52,371 nt of DNA, from contig QMMC01000002.1 of assembly GCA_003647065.1 (NCBI GenBank), positions 1-52,371 of the forward strand, given 5' to 3'. This DNA comes from Deltaproteobacteria bacterium. GTDB lineage: Bacteria; Myxococcota_A; Polyangia; Polyangiales; B10-G4. The stretch's first letter is position 1; each line of letters opens with the position of its first letter. A program made the translations under genes and the position numbers. Shown here one piece after another: positions 43,127-50,584 of the stretch. The notes under the pieces are model-generated. The model worked only from the letters and a program-made list of their open reading frames with translations, searched no databases and was not told the origin of the DNA.

Positions 43127-44653
43127 CTACCCGCAGAGATTGTCGCGGGGGACGCACTGCTTCGGGATGTAGAACTGGTCCTCGATGTCGGTGAGGCGGG
43201 CGCAGCGCGCGCCCTCGCCGCAGGCGGCGTCGGTGGTGCAGCCGACGCCGCACCTTCCCTCGCCACCGATGCCGAGGCAGAGGTTGCCGCCAGCGCCGCA
43301 GTCGGCGTCCGTGGTGCACGGCTGACAGGCGATGCCTTCGGATGCATGGGGGTTGAGCTGCGGGTCGCCGTCGATGCCGTGCACGCCGTAGTGCACGCTG
43401 CGGAAGGCTTCGGTATTGAGGCCGCGCAGCATGCTCAGCCAGCTGATGGGGTAGTGCCGGCCGGCGTCATCCGTGATGGTCAACCAGGTCACGAACTCGT
43501 GCAGGGTCTGATATCCCACCGAGAACGGGGTGGTGTTCACGGTCGTGACGATGTCGACGTTGTCGAAGGTCTTGTTGGGGTTCGCCATCAAGTCGTCGAC
43601 GTAGCTGCGGTAGGTCTGGCAGCCGTCGAGAACGAAAATCTGATAGCTGTCGCGCATCTCGAGGGTGGCGAAATCACGTGCCGGGATTTCGTGGCGCGGC
43701 TGGTAGTCGAGGATGAAGCCGGCCCCGGGGCCCGCGTGGCCCGAGTAGATCACGACGTCACGGGCCCGGAAGCTCTCACGAATGGCGTCGCTCAGCTTGG
43801 ACTCCTCGTCGGCGGTGACCATGTCCGAGTGGTAGACGTAGACCCGAACCTCGACCTCCCGGCTTTCGACGAAGATCGTCTTGGTGAACGGAGGCGAGTC
43901 GATGGCGAGGGACTCGAAGTCCGACACCGCCTGGTTTTCGAAGCCGCGTTCGTTCAGGAGGTATTCGACGAGCCACTTCGCGGTCTCGAGGTCGAAGCGA
44001 CCTTCGTTGTAGTCGCCGCCGAAGTGAATGCCGATGTCGTAGATGCCATCGGCGAAGAGCTCGTCGTACTTCGGGAAAGCGTCACGGCTCTCGCTGCCCG
44101 CGATCTCGACCTCGACCGTCTCACCGGTGGGCTCGGACCAATCTTGGACGGTCACCGAGAAGGTACGCCGGCTCGCCGTGCCGGGAGCCAGCTGGCTCAT
44201 GAGGTAGTGGCTGCCCACCAGGCCGATTCGAAAGGTGAACCGAGCCTCGGTTCCGACGACTTCGGTCCCCTCGGTCTCGGCGGCGTTCTTCTGGAAGTAG
44301 GTGAACCAGCTGACGTCGTCCCCGGTCTCGCCGCCGTTGGATTCCCCGACGACCGACGTCACGTGAGCCCGAATTGCACGGCTCACGGTGTTGAGGCGTC
44401 CCTGAACGGCCCGGTCGAGGGCTGCGTTCTGCTCATCCTCGGACAGGTCCGCGTAGTCCTCGGGGAGGGCTGCGTGGGCGATGCCGCTGAGTTCGAACTC
44501 CCGGGCGTTGGAGGAGATGTAGTTGTCGGCCTTGCCGTCCTCGGCCGGGATGACTTCGTGGGGGCCCGCTCCCGCTTCGATGGAAGCGTTGGGGCCAGAG
44601 ACCGCGCACCCGGTGAGGGCGAGCAAGAGGGCGTTCATGACGAGGCGAGACAT
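43127..44653 (-). CDS. caspase/gingipain-like cysteine protease lipoprotein (predicted)
   Basis: 508 aa from ATG 44653 (MSRLVMNALLLALTGC), lipobox LTGC. The central part has the clan CD dyad: His in DVVIYSGHAGPG (~residue 305) and Cys in QIFVLDGCQTYRS (~residue 344), spaced as in caspases, gingipains and clostripain-like enzymes. Upstream, SWFTYFQKN...GTEARFTFRIGLVGSHYLMS may be a beta-sandwich prodomain. The C-terminus has a Cys-rich stretch (CQPCTTDADCGAGGNLCLG, CTTDAACGEGARC) like those of other surface proteins here. Substrate unknown; a pilin-like neighbour is a possible target. A TAGGCA -10-like box ends 8 nt before the ATG. Assignment rests on the two motifs. Confidence 0.78.
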   Translation of the reverse strand: MSRLVMNALLLALTGCAVSGPNASIEAGAGPHEVIPAEDGKADNYISSNAREFELSGIAHAALPEDYADLSEDEQNAALDRAVQGRLNTVSRAIRAHVTSVVGESNGGETGDDVSWFTYFQKNAAETEGTEVVGTEARFTFRIGLVGSHYLMSQLAPGTASRRTFSVTVQDWSEPTGETVEVEIAGSESRDAFPKYDELFADGIYDIGIHFGGDYNEGRFDLETAKWLVEYLLNERGFENQAVSDFESLAIDSPPFTKTIFVESREVEVRVYVYHSDMVTADEESKLSDAIRESFRARDVVIYSGHAGPGAGFILDYQPRHEIPARDFATLEMRDSYQIFVLDGCQTYRSYVDDLMANPNKTFDNVDIVTTVNTTPFSVGYQTLHEFVTWLTITDDAGRHYPISWLSMLRGLNTEAFRSVHYGVHGIDGDPQLNPHASEGIACQPCTTDADCGAGGNLCLGIGGEGRCGVGCTTDAACGEGARCARLTDIEDQFYIPKQCVPRDNLCG

Positions 44654-44806
44654 GGTGCGCTTGCCTAACGCAACAGACATGCCAGAAAGCGCCCCCAGAA
44701 AGCGCAGCGATTCCTTAGCCTTGCCGGTGGTGGTGGTGGCCACCGGTCTCGCCGCGGCCGCCGCGCGAGCCGGGGAGCCTTGCCGCTGCGCCCTAAGCCT
44801 TCGGCC

Positions 44807-45322
44807 CTACTCGCAGGCGCCGGGGCCGTCCATCAGCGCCCCGTCCGCCCCGCAGCGGTAACGGCAGATGGTCGAGTCACCCTCGCACCCTACGGAGCAG
44901 CTGCCGAGGCAGGTGACGGTGCACTCGCCGCGGTCGATGCACGAGACGCTCGACCCGGCGCCTACCTCGATGGTGCAGTTCGCCGCGCGGCAGAGGACCA
45001 TCGAGTCATCGCCAGCGTAGAGCACGCAGGTGGTGCCCTCGACGCAGGTGAGGTCGCTGTTGTTGCCGCCGGCGGCGCCGCAGTCGGAGTCTTCCTTGCA
45101 CTCGAAGGCGCAGCTGTCGCCGCACTGGAGCGCGCACTGGGAACTCGTGTCACAGGCGCAGTCGTTCGCGTCGACGCAGGGGCAAGCGTCCCCGGGACAG
45201 GTCGGATAGTCCGGCAAGACGGGGCCCGACTCGCTCGAGCATGCGGCAAGCCCAAAGACCACAAGAGACGCAAGGGCGATGGACAGGCCGAGGGCCGGGG
45301 TGAAAGACGTGACCTTGATCAT
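44807..45322 (-). CDS. small Cys-rich lipoprotein downstream of the pilin-like gene
   Basis: 171 aa. ATG 45322 has AGGA 8 nt upstream. Lipobox LAAC after a hydrophobic run. The mature part is ~14% Cys (CPCVDANDCACDTSSQCALQC, CTVTCLGSCSVGC, CRYRCG) and resembles the end of the lipoprotein at 38196. Its start lies in a duplicated stop/start junction: a 20-codon mini-ORF (ATG 45381, TGA 45319-45321) ends in ATGA at this ATG, and starts in ATGA at the pilin stop. It is therefore probably translated by coupling. Confidence 0.82.
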   Translation of the reverse strand: MIKVTSFTPALGLSIALASLVVFGLAACSSESGPVLPDYPTCPGDACPCVDANDCACDTSSQCALQCGDSCAFECKEDSDCGAAGGNNSDLTCVEGTTCVLYAGDDSMVLCRAANCTIEVGAGSSVSCIDRGECTVTCLGSCSVGCEGDSTICRYRCGADGALMDGPGACE

Positions 45323-45381
45323 TCGAGTTCCTGTTCGATGTAAAGAGCGGGGGCGGGAGTAAGAGACGTACGCTGGATCAT
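45319..45381 (-). CDS. 20-codon mini-ORF in a duplicated stop/start junction
   Basis: Reads MIQRTSLTPAP...EQELE. Its first ten codons mimic the start of the following lipoprotein (MIKVTSFTPA) and its last four repeat the pilin-like protein's ending (QELE). Start and stop overlap the neighbouring stop and start by ATGA. Probably a by-product of a 59-bp tandem duplication, which may still couple translation. The identical core GATCATTCGAGTTCCTGT is at 45317-45334 and 45376-45393. Confidence 0.55.
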   Translation of the reverse strand: MIQRTSLTPAPALYIEQELE

Positions 45382-46001
45382 TCGAGTTCCTGTCCGACGT
45401 AGAAACCCGGGGTACGGAAGACCTCGCCCATTTCGTTGGTGCCGACGGAGAGTTCGAGGAGCGAGGTCACCCCATCGCCGTCGAGGTCACCATGGGCCCG
45501 GAAGCTATAGAGCGCTTCGTTTGGCCCATGGCCACAGCGGGCCGGGCCGGCGACGATTTCGTATTGGAAGAAGACCGGCTCGAAGGGCGCGAAGCCGAGT
45601 TCGCTGAATGCGGCGTCGAGGGGGCCGAGCACCTGTTTCTGGTCGGTCGGTACGTTCGGGGTGACGGCCGGCCCGACCGTGCAATGGGTCTGGGTCGTCC
45701 CGTCCGGACCCATGCGCTCCTGTTCGTAATAGCTCGCCGCGCCGGCGAAGAGCGTCCTGAGGTTCGAGGTCGCCTCGGCGGTATTGGACCGGCGCACGTA
45801 GTTGATGAACGCGGGGATGGCGATGGCAGCCAGCACGCCGGTGCAGGGCACACAGCCGACGACGAGGACCAGCACCAGGATCAGCAGGCCGACCTTCTTC
45901 TTGGGGGCAGGAGACGGAGGAGACGCCGGAGTCGGCGGAGTCGGCGGAGTCGGCGGAGACGCCGGAGTCGGCGGACCGCCGTAGGCTGGAGCACTGGCCA
46001 T
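45378..46001 (-). CDS. type IV pilin-like protein with Pro-rich N-terminal extension
   Basis: 207 aa from ATG 46001. The helix VGLLILVLVLVVGCVPCTGVLAAIAIPAFINYVRRSNTAEA contains the hallmark AAIAIPAFINYVRRS of pilins. It is followed by SNLRTLFAGAASYYEQER and a C-terminal domain with a CTVGP...C pair typical of myxobacterial pilin-like proteins. In place of the short leader with Gly-Phe-x3-Glu there is a ~35-residue Pro-rich stretch (PPTPPTPPTPASPPSP) and PKKK, so the usual prepilin peptidase site is missing. It may stay as a bitopic membrane protein. A 9-bp repeat (GGAGTCGGC) codes the Pro-rich part. Confidence 0.85.
   Translation of the reverse strand: MASAPAYGGPPTPASPPTPPTPPTPASPPSPAPKKKVGLLILVLVLVVGCVPCTGVLAAIAIPAFINYVRRSNTAEATSNLRTLFAGAASYYEQERMGPDGTTQTHCTVGPAVTPNVPTDQKQVLGPLDAAFSELGFAPFEPVFFQYEIVAGPARCGHGPNEALYSFRAHGDLDGDGVTSLLELSVGTNEMGEVFRTPGFYVGQELE
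45905..45975 (-). repeat. 9-bp-type tandem repeat encoding the Pro-rich extension
   Basis: Several copies of GGAGTCGGC, with GGAGACGCC variants, in frame, giving Pro-Thr-Pro and Ala-Ser-Pro units in the pilin-like protein. Copy number changes would alter the linker length. Confidence 0.75.
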
Positions 46002-46090
46002 GGCCGAAACGCTCTCACGGTGACTGGCGTCGCGGCAAGTGAATGGCACAGAAGTGGACCCCGCCGGGCTTGCCTCCCTAGCCTGGGGTG

Positions 46091-46759
46091 GTGAAGCACC
46101 AAGCGCCCCGATTCCGGCTGCAGAACCCATTGCTGACAGCCCTCTTGCTGCTCTCGTCCTCGGTGATGCTCGGCGCCTGCGGCGGCGCGACACCGGACGC
46201 CAACGAGCCGCTCCGGGGCGCCGGGGCGCAGCACGAACTCTCCACCGACGATCCCATCGCCCAGGCCCTCGCCGCCCGCCTGACGATCTGGGTCTCCCGG
46301 GACGGTGAGCCGACCTACGCGCGGCATTGTCGCAACGCCCCCGGAGGCTGCGAAGCGCGCATCGCGACGCTCGCCGAGCTGCTCGAAGATGCCGCCGACC
46401 GCCACGGCCTCGACCCCTGGCTCTTCGCCGCCGTCGCCGTGCGCGAGTCGATGTTGAACCCGGCCGCCATCGGCGCCCAGGGCGAGGCGGGCATCGTCCA
46501 GCTGCACCCCCGCGGCGCCGGCCACGACATGCGCTACGTCCAAGACGCGTCCTACCGCGAAGCGTGCCAGAGCCGCGTCGACGCCTGCCAGGGGCCGGTC
46601 GTCGAGCGCGGCGCCCAACACCTCGCCGATGCGATCGAAGGCTGCGGCGGCACCCGCGCCGGCCTCGGCAAGTACGCGTCCGGGCGCTGCGGAGCGGCGG
46701 CGACCTACGTCGAGCGAATGATGGCCGAGCGCGACCGCCTCGAGTCGTCCCAGCGCTGA
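46091..46759 (+). CDS. SLT-type lytic transglycosylase lipoprotein
   Basis: 222 aa from GTG 46091 (a GTG three bases earlier is in frame). Lipobox LGAC. Residues ~85-200 match an SLT/lysozyme-like domain: HGLDPWLFAAVAVRESMLNP, the Glu of RES being the catalytic acid (residue 119), and GEAGIVQLHPRG where most have Gly-x-Met-Gln. It cleaves the glycan strand of peptidoglycan, here outside the inner membrane. Cys pairs (CRNAPGGC, CQSRVDAC) suggest disulfides. TAGCCT at 46079-46084 ends 6 nt before the GTG, the leaderless arrangement seen in other genes here. Confidence 0.86.
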   Translation: MKHQAPRFRLQNPLLTALLLLSSSVMLGACGGATPDANEPLRGAGAQHELSTDDPIAQALAARLTIWVSRDGEPTYARHCRNAPGGCEARIATLAELLEDAADRHGLDPWLFAAVAVRESMLNPAAIGAQGEAGIVQLHPRGAGHDMRYVQDASYREACQSRVDACQGPVVERGAQHLADAIEGCGGTRAGLGKYASGRCGAAATYVERMMAERDRLESSQR

Positions 46760-46775
46760 GCGCTAAGAGGCCCGT

Positions 46776-47867
46776 TCAGAGGCCCAAGACGCCCTCGACC
46801 CGCTCCATCATCTTCACTCGTCGCTGGGTAATCGGGCTCGAGCCGTCGAGCAGAGCGTCGGTCTCTTCGAGGACCTGCTCGAGGGTGAACCGCGACACGT
46901 GGGGGTCCTTGGTCGCTGTGCCGCCTTCAACCGGTGCCTGCCACGCGACCATCTCGTCGCTCGCCCCCTCGAGGAGGGCGCCGAGGGCCTGCATGGAGAG
47001 GCGCCCGGCCATGGCCCGGTCTTGGTAGCTCGGTGAGCCGCCGCGAACGAGATGGCCGAGGACCGTCGCGCGGATGTCGACCCCGAGGCGCTCCCCGAGG
47101 CGCTCGTCGAGGGTCCGGGCGAGGAGGGTCGCGGGCACCTTCACCCCCTCGCTCTTGATGATGAGCACTCGTTTCTTGTCGCGACCCGGCGCGAAGCCGC
47201 GGACGATCGCGTCCTCGACGCTCTTCATGACGTCTTCTTCGCTGCGCCCCTGCTCCCGAAAGAGCACGGCGTCGGCGCCGACGGCGATGGCGCTCGCCAT
47301 GGCGAGGTACCCGCACTCACGCCCCATGACCTCGACGACGAAGGCGCGCCGGTGGGCTCGGGCGGTATCGCTGATGCGATCGCAGGCCTCGACGATGGTG
47401 TTCAGGGCCGTGTCGACGCCGATGGCCAGGCCCGTGCAGCCGATGTCGTTGTCGATCGACGCCGGCATCCCCATGACCTGAAGCTTGGGGTGCTCCTTCG
47501 ACAGCAGGTGGGCCCCCGTGAGCGAGCCGTTCCCCCCGATCACCACCAACGCACCGACGCCCGCCTCGGCGAGGCGCTTCGCCGCCTCGGCCCTGCCCTC
47601 CTCGGTACGGAACCGCGCGGAGCGGGCCGAGCCGAGGACGGTACCCCCGAGGCTGCCTATGAGGTCGAGGCCCTTCGCCGCCGCGAAGCCGTTCACGTTG
47701 CTGCGGTTCAGATCACGGAACGACCCGTCCATGAGGCCGTCGTAGCCGCGCTCGACGCCGAGGATCTCGACGCCGGCGGCGGCGCCCAACTTGGCGATCG
47801 CTCGAATCGCCATGTTCATGCCCGGGGCATCCCCCCCGGACGTCAGTACCGCTACGCGTTTGCCCAT
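46776..47867 (-). CDS. pfkA: 6-phosphofructokinase
   Basis: 363 aa from ATG 47867. Motifs: TSGGDAPGMN (ATP site), GGNGSLTG at 111-118, ASIDND at 136-141 with both catalytic Asp, VEVMGRECGYLA and LGHLVRGGSPSYQDR. Phosphorylates fructose 6-phosphate in glycolysis. Small residues at the positions of E. coli Gly104 and Gly124 (here Gly114 and Ala136) favour ATP over PPi. The Asp of the normal Gly-Gly-Asp-Gly-Ser is Asn113, which is unusual. A TACCCT -10-like box ends 6 nt before the ATG. The only central-metabolism gene in the window. Confidence 0.95.
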   Translation of the reverse strand: MGKRVAVLTSGGDAPGMNMAIRAIAKLGAAAGVEILGVERGYDGLMDGSFRDLNRSNVNGFAAAKGLDLIGSLGGTVLGSARSARFRTEEGRAEAAKRLAEAGVGALVVIGGNGSLTGAHLLSKEHPKLQVMGMPASIDNDIGCTGLAIGVDTALNTIVEACDRISDTARAHRRAFVVEVMGRECGYLAMASAIAVGADAVLFREQGRSEEDVMKSVEDAIVRGFAPGRDKKRVLIIKSEGVKVPATLLARTLDERLGERLGVDIRATVLGHLVRGGSPSYQDRAMAGRLSMQALGALLEGASDEMVAWQAPVEGGTATKDPHVSRFTLEQVLEETDALLDGSSPITQRRVKMMERVEGVLGL

Positions 47868-47921
47868 GGCGGGAGGGTAAACCAGCGGGGCACCGCCCGA
47901 CGACCCCCCTTTGCCTAGGCG

Positions 47922-50483
47922 TCAGGGGACCACGGTCGAGCAATCGGCGCTGCAGCGGTCACCGCTGACGTTGTTACCGTCGTCGCAGACCTCGCCGCCG
48001 TCGAGGATGCCGTCCCCGCAGGAAGGCACGGTGCAGTCCGTGCGACACATGGACGGGGTGTTGGCGAAGGTGATTTGCACCTGGGTGCTCATGTCGAGGG
48101 AAGTGAAGATGCTGCCTTCGTTGACCCAACGGAAGTTGGTCATGCCGAAGCGGAAGGTCGGGTCGAGGGTGACCGTGTAGTTGCCCGGGACCGGCACGTC
48201 GCTGACGATGGCACCGTCGGTATTGGCCCGGAACCACCAGTCGCCACGGTATCCCGTGGAACCGACCGGGAAGAACTCCATCGGCGTATCGTCGGCGAGC
48301 GCAACGGACGTGCCCGCCGGAAAGCCAGCGATGTCGAAGACGATCTCGGCGGTGGGCTGGAAGACCCCGGTCGTGTCCTGGTCGATGCCGTGCACGATGA
48401 AGAGACTCATCACGCCGGTATTGAGGTCGCGGTAAAGGAAGATGTTCGAGAGCCCCGCCTCCTCCCAGCCGGTGTGCGCGCTGGCGCTGACGAGCCCATA
48501 GAAGAACGTCGCCGGGGTGAAGCGCTCGACCGGGGCGACAGCGACGCTGACGCCGCCGGCCTGGGTCACGAGGATCGCCGGTCGGTCGTCGTTCGAGGTA
48601 CCGAGGTCACAGACCTCGCCAATGCCCGTCTCGAGGATACCGTTTCCGCAGACGTCGACCTCGACCGCACAGGAAGATGAGCAGCCGTCCCCCGACGTCG
48701 TATTGCCGTCGTCGCAGGCTTCGGAGCACTCCCGGCGCCCGTTGCCGCAGGCCTCGAGCTGGCACATCGCAGAGCATCCGTCGCAGTCCGTGACGCCGCC
48801 GTCATCGCATTGCTCACCCGGGTCCCTGCGGCCGTCACCACAGCGCGGCGGGGGCGGCTCGATGGCGCAGCTCGAGGAACACCCGTCGCCGTTGACCCGG
48901 TTTCCGTCGTCGCACGACTCCAAGCACTCGAGGCGCCCGTTGCCGCATGCCTCACGCAGACAGACCGACGAACACCCGTCGCAGCTGCGGACGTTGCGAT
49001 CGTCGCACTCTTCCCCGGGGTCGAGGCGGCCATCCCCGCACTCGGGCGGCGGGGGCTCGATGGCGCAGGAGGAGGAGCATCCGTCGCCGTTGACGACATT
49101 GCCGTCGTCGCACATTTCCATGCACTCCACCCGGCCGTTGCCGCAGAGCTCGATGAGGCACCGGGTCCCGGAGCAGCCGTCGCAGTCCCGGTTGTTTCCG
49201 TCATCACACTCCTCGCCGGGGTCGGTGAAACCATCACCACACATGGGGATTTCGATGGTGCACATGTCGGAACACCCATCTCGGGGAGTGGTGTTGCCGT
49301 CGTCGCACTGCTCGGCGCATTCGAGCACGGAGTTGCCGCAACCCTCGGTCTGGCAGGTATTGGAGCACCCGTCGCAGCTCGTCGCGTTGCCGTCGTCGCA
49401 GGCCTCGCCGGGGTCCCGGGTCCCATCGCCGCACCGGGGCGTTTCGATGGTGCACATCGGGGAGCACCCGTCTCCGGGGAGGGGGTTGCCGTCGTCGCAC
49501 TCCTCGACGCAGTCGAGGCTGCCGTTGCCGCAGACCTCGGGCATGCACGAGGGTGAGCACCCATCACAGGGCAGGCGATTTCCGTCGTCGCAGCGCTCAC
49601 CGCGGTCCAAGACGCCGTTGCCACAGACGCGGCTCTCGAACTGGCAGCGGTCGGAACAACCGTCGCCGGAGGTGGTGTTGCCGTCGTCGCAGGCCTCCGC
49701 GCAATCGAGGGCGCCGTTGCCGCAGATTTCGATGGTGCAGAATGGCGAGCACCCGTCGCAGGAAACGGCGCCGCCGTCGTCGCACTCTTCACCGGGTTCG
49801 CGGATTCCGTCCCCGCAGCGCCCCGCTTCGACCTCACACGTAGCCGAGCAACCATCGCCGGGGCGATTGTTGCCGTCGTCGCATTCTTCGCCACACTCGT
49901 GGAGGCCGTTGCCGCAGGCCTCGACGGTGCACATCGGAGAGCACCCGTCGCATTCGACGCGGCCGCCGTCGTCGCATCCTTCGCCGGGGTCGAGCCGGCC
50001 GTTGCCGCAGGAGGCGAGCTCTACCTGGCAGCGGGCAGAACACCCGTCGCCGGGGCGTGTATTGCCGTCGTCACATTCTTCACGGCATTCGATCACGCGG
50101 TTCCCGCAGGCCTCCCGGGTGCAGCGCTCCGAGCAACCGTCACAAGAGTTGGCGTTGCCGTCGTCACACTCTTCGCCGAGCTGGATGACCCCGTCGCCGC
50201 AGCCCATGGTGACCACCTCGGCCCGGCAGGTGCTGGAGCACCCATCCCCGTCGATGAGGTTGCCATCGTCGCACTCCTCGCCAACGTCGATGACGCGATT
50301 GCCGCACCGCGGCATGGATGAATCGACCCTGCTGTCGACACCGCTATCCATGCGGCGAGTGATGCCGGTGTCCGTGGACCCGTCGACTCCACCATCGGCA
50401 CCAGGAGTCAGCCGGAGGGTGCTGCGACCGCAGCCAGCCACCAAGAGGAAGGAGGAAATTGCGAGGAGTACGACCGGGCGCAT
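47922..50483 (-). CDS. DUF4215 repeat lipoprotein
   Basis: 853 aa from ATG 50483 (MRPVVLLAISS); an ATG at 50495 is the alternative. Lipobox VAGC. After an Asp/Thr/Ser linker come 17 full DUF4215-type repeats of ~31-35 aa (CGNGxxExxEECDDGNxxxGDGCSxxC). A ~170-residue non-repeat domain follows (TPATFFYGLVSASAHTGWEE ... TFRFGMTNFRWVNEG), then one final repeat. The repeats strictly alternate between two Cys arrangements (see findings). Such proteins are common in myxobacteria and are thought to be surface adhesins or substrate binders. TATGCT ends 7 nt before the ATG. Confidence 0.92.
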   Translation of the reverse strand: MRPVVLLAISSFLLVAGCGRSTLRLTPGADGGVDGSTDTGITRRMDSGVDSRVDSSMPRCGNRVIDVGEECDDGNLIDGDGCSSTCRAEVVTMGCGDGVIQLGEECDDGNANSCDGCSERCTREACGNRVIECREECDDGNTRPGDGCSARCQVELASCGNGRLDPGEGCDDGGRVECDGCSPMCTVEACGNGLHECGEECDDGNNRPGDGCSATCEVEAGRCGDGIREPGEECDDGGAVSCDGCSPFCTIEICGNGALDCAEACDDGNTTSGDGCSDRCQFESRVCGNGVLDRGERCDDGNRLPCDGCSPSCMPEVCGNGSLDCVEECDDGNPLPGDGCSPMCTIETPRCGDGTRDPGEACDDGNATSCDGCSNTCQTEGCGNSVLECAEQCDDGNTTPRDGCSDMCTIEIPMCGDGFTDPGEECDDGNNRDCDGCSGTRCLIELCGNGRVECMEMCDDGNVVNGDGCSSSCAIEPPPPECGDGRLDPGEECDDRNVRSCDGCSSVCLREACGNGRLECLESCDDGNRVNGDGCSSSCAIEPPPPRCGDGRRDPGEQCDDGGVTDCDGCSAMCQLEACGNGRRECSEACDDGNTTSGDGCSSSCAVEVDVCGNGILETGIGEVCDLGTSNDDRPAILVTQAGGVSVAVAPVERFTPATFFYGLVSASAHTGWEEAGLSNIFLYRDLNTGVMSLFIVHGIDQDTTGVFQPTAEIVFDIAGFPAGTSVALADDTPMEFFPVGSTGYRGDWWFRANTDGAIVSDVPVPGNYTVTLDPTFRFGMTNFRWVNEGSIFTSLDMSTQVQITFANTPSMCRTDCTVPSCGDGILDGGEVCDDGNNVSGDRCSADCSTVVP

Positions 50484-50540
50484 GAGGTTCAGCATAGCGG
50501 ATAGAACGAGGCGGGGCGTCTTAGTGGCGATCCAGACGTA

Positions 50541-50569
50541 GTGAAACGAGGGGCTTTTCGGGGTACACT
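50541..50569 (+). promoter_or_regulatory. probable promoter of the amidohydrolase gene
   Basis: GTGAAA (50541-50546), 17-bp spacer, TACACT (50564-50569), 15 nt to ATG 50585. No Shine-Dalgarno. The TTG at 50579 is in frame but would not give a better signal peptide. Confidence 0.45.
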
Positions 50570-50584
50570 TCCCCTGCTTTGCAT

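Noticed and set aside
43055-44668. 537-aa plus-strand ORF
   Set aside because: Antisense to the caspase-like gene; Val/Ala/Gly-rich with no motif, while the minus strand has a lipobox and catalytic motifs.
48517-50541. 674-aa plus-strand ORF
   Set aside because: Antisense shadow of the DUF4215 repeats; a Ser/Pro/His-rich periodic translation with no start signal.
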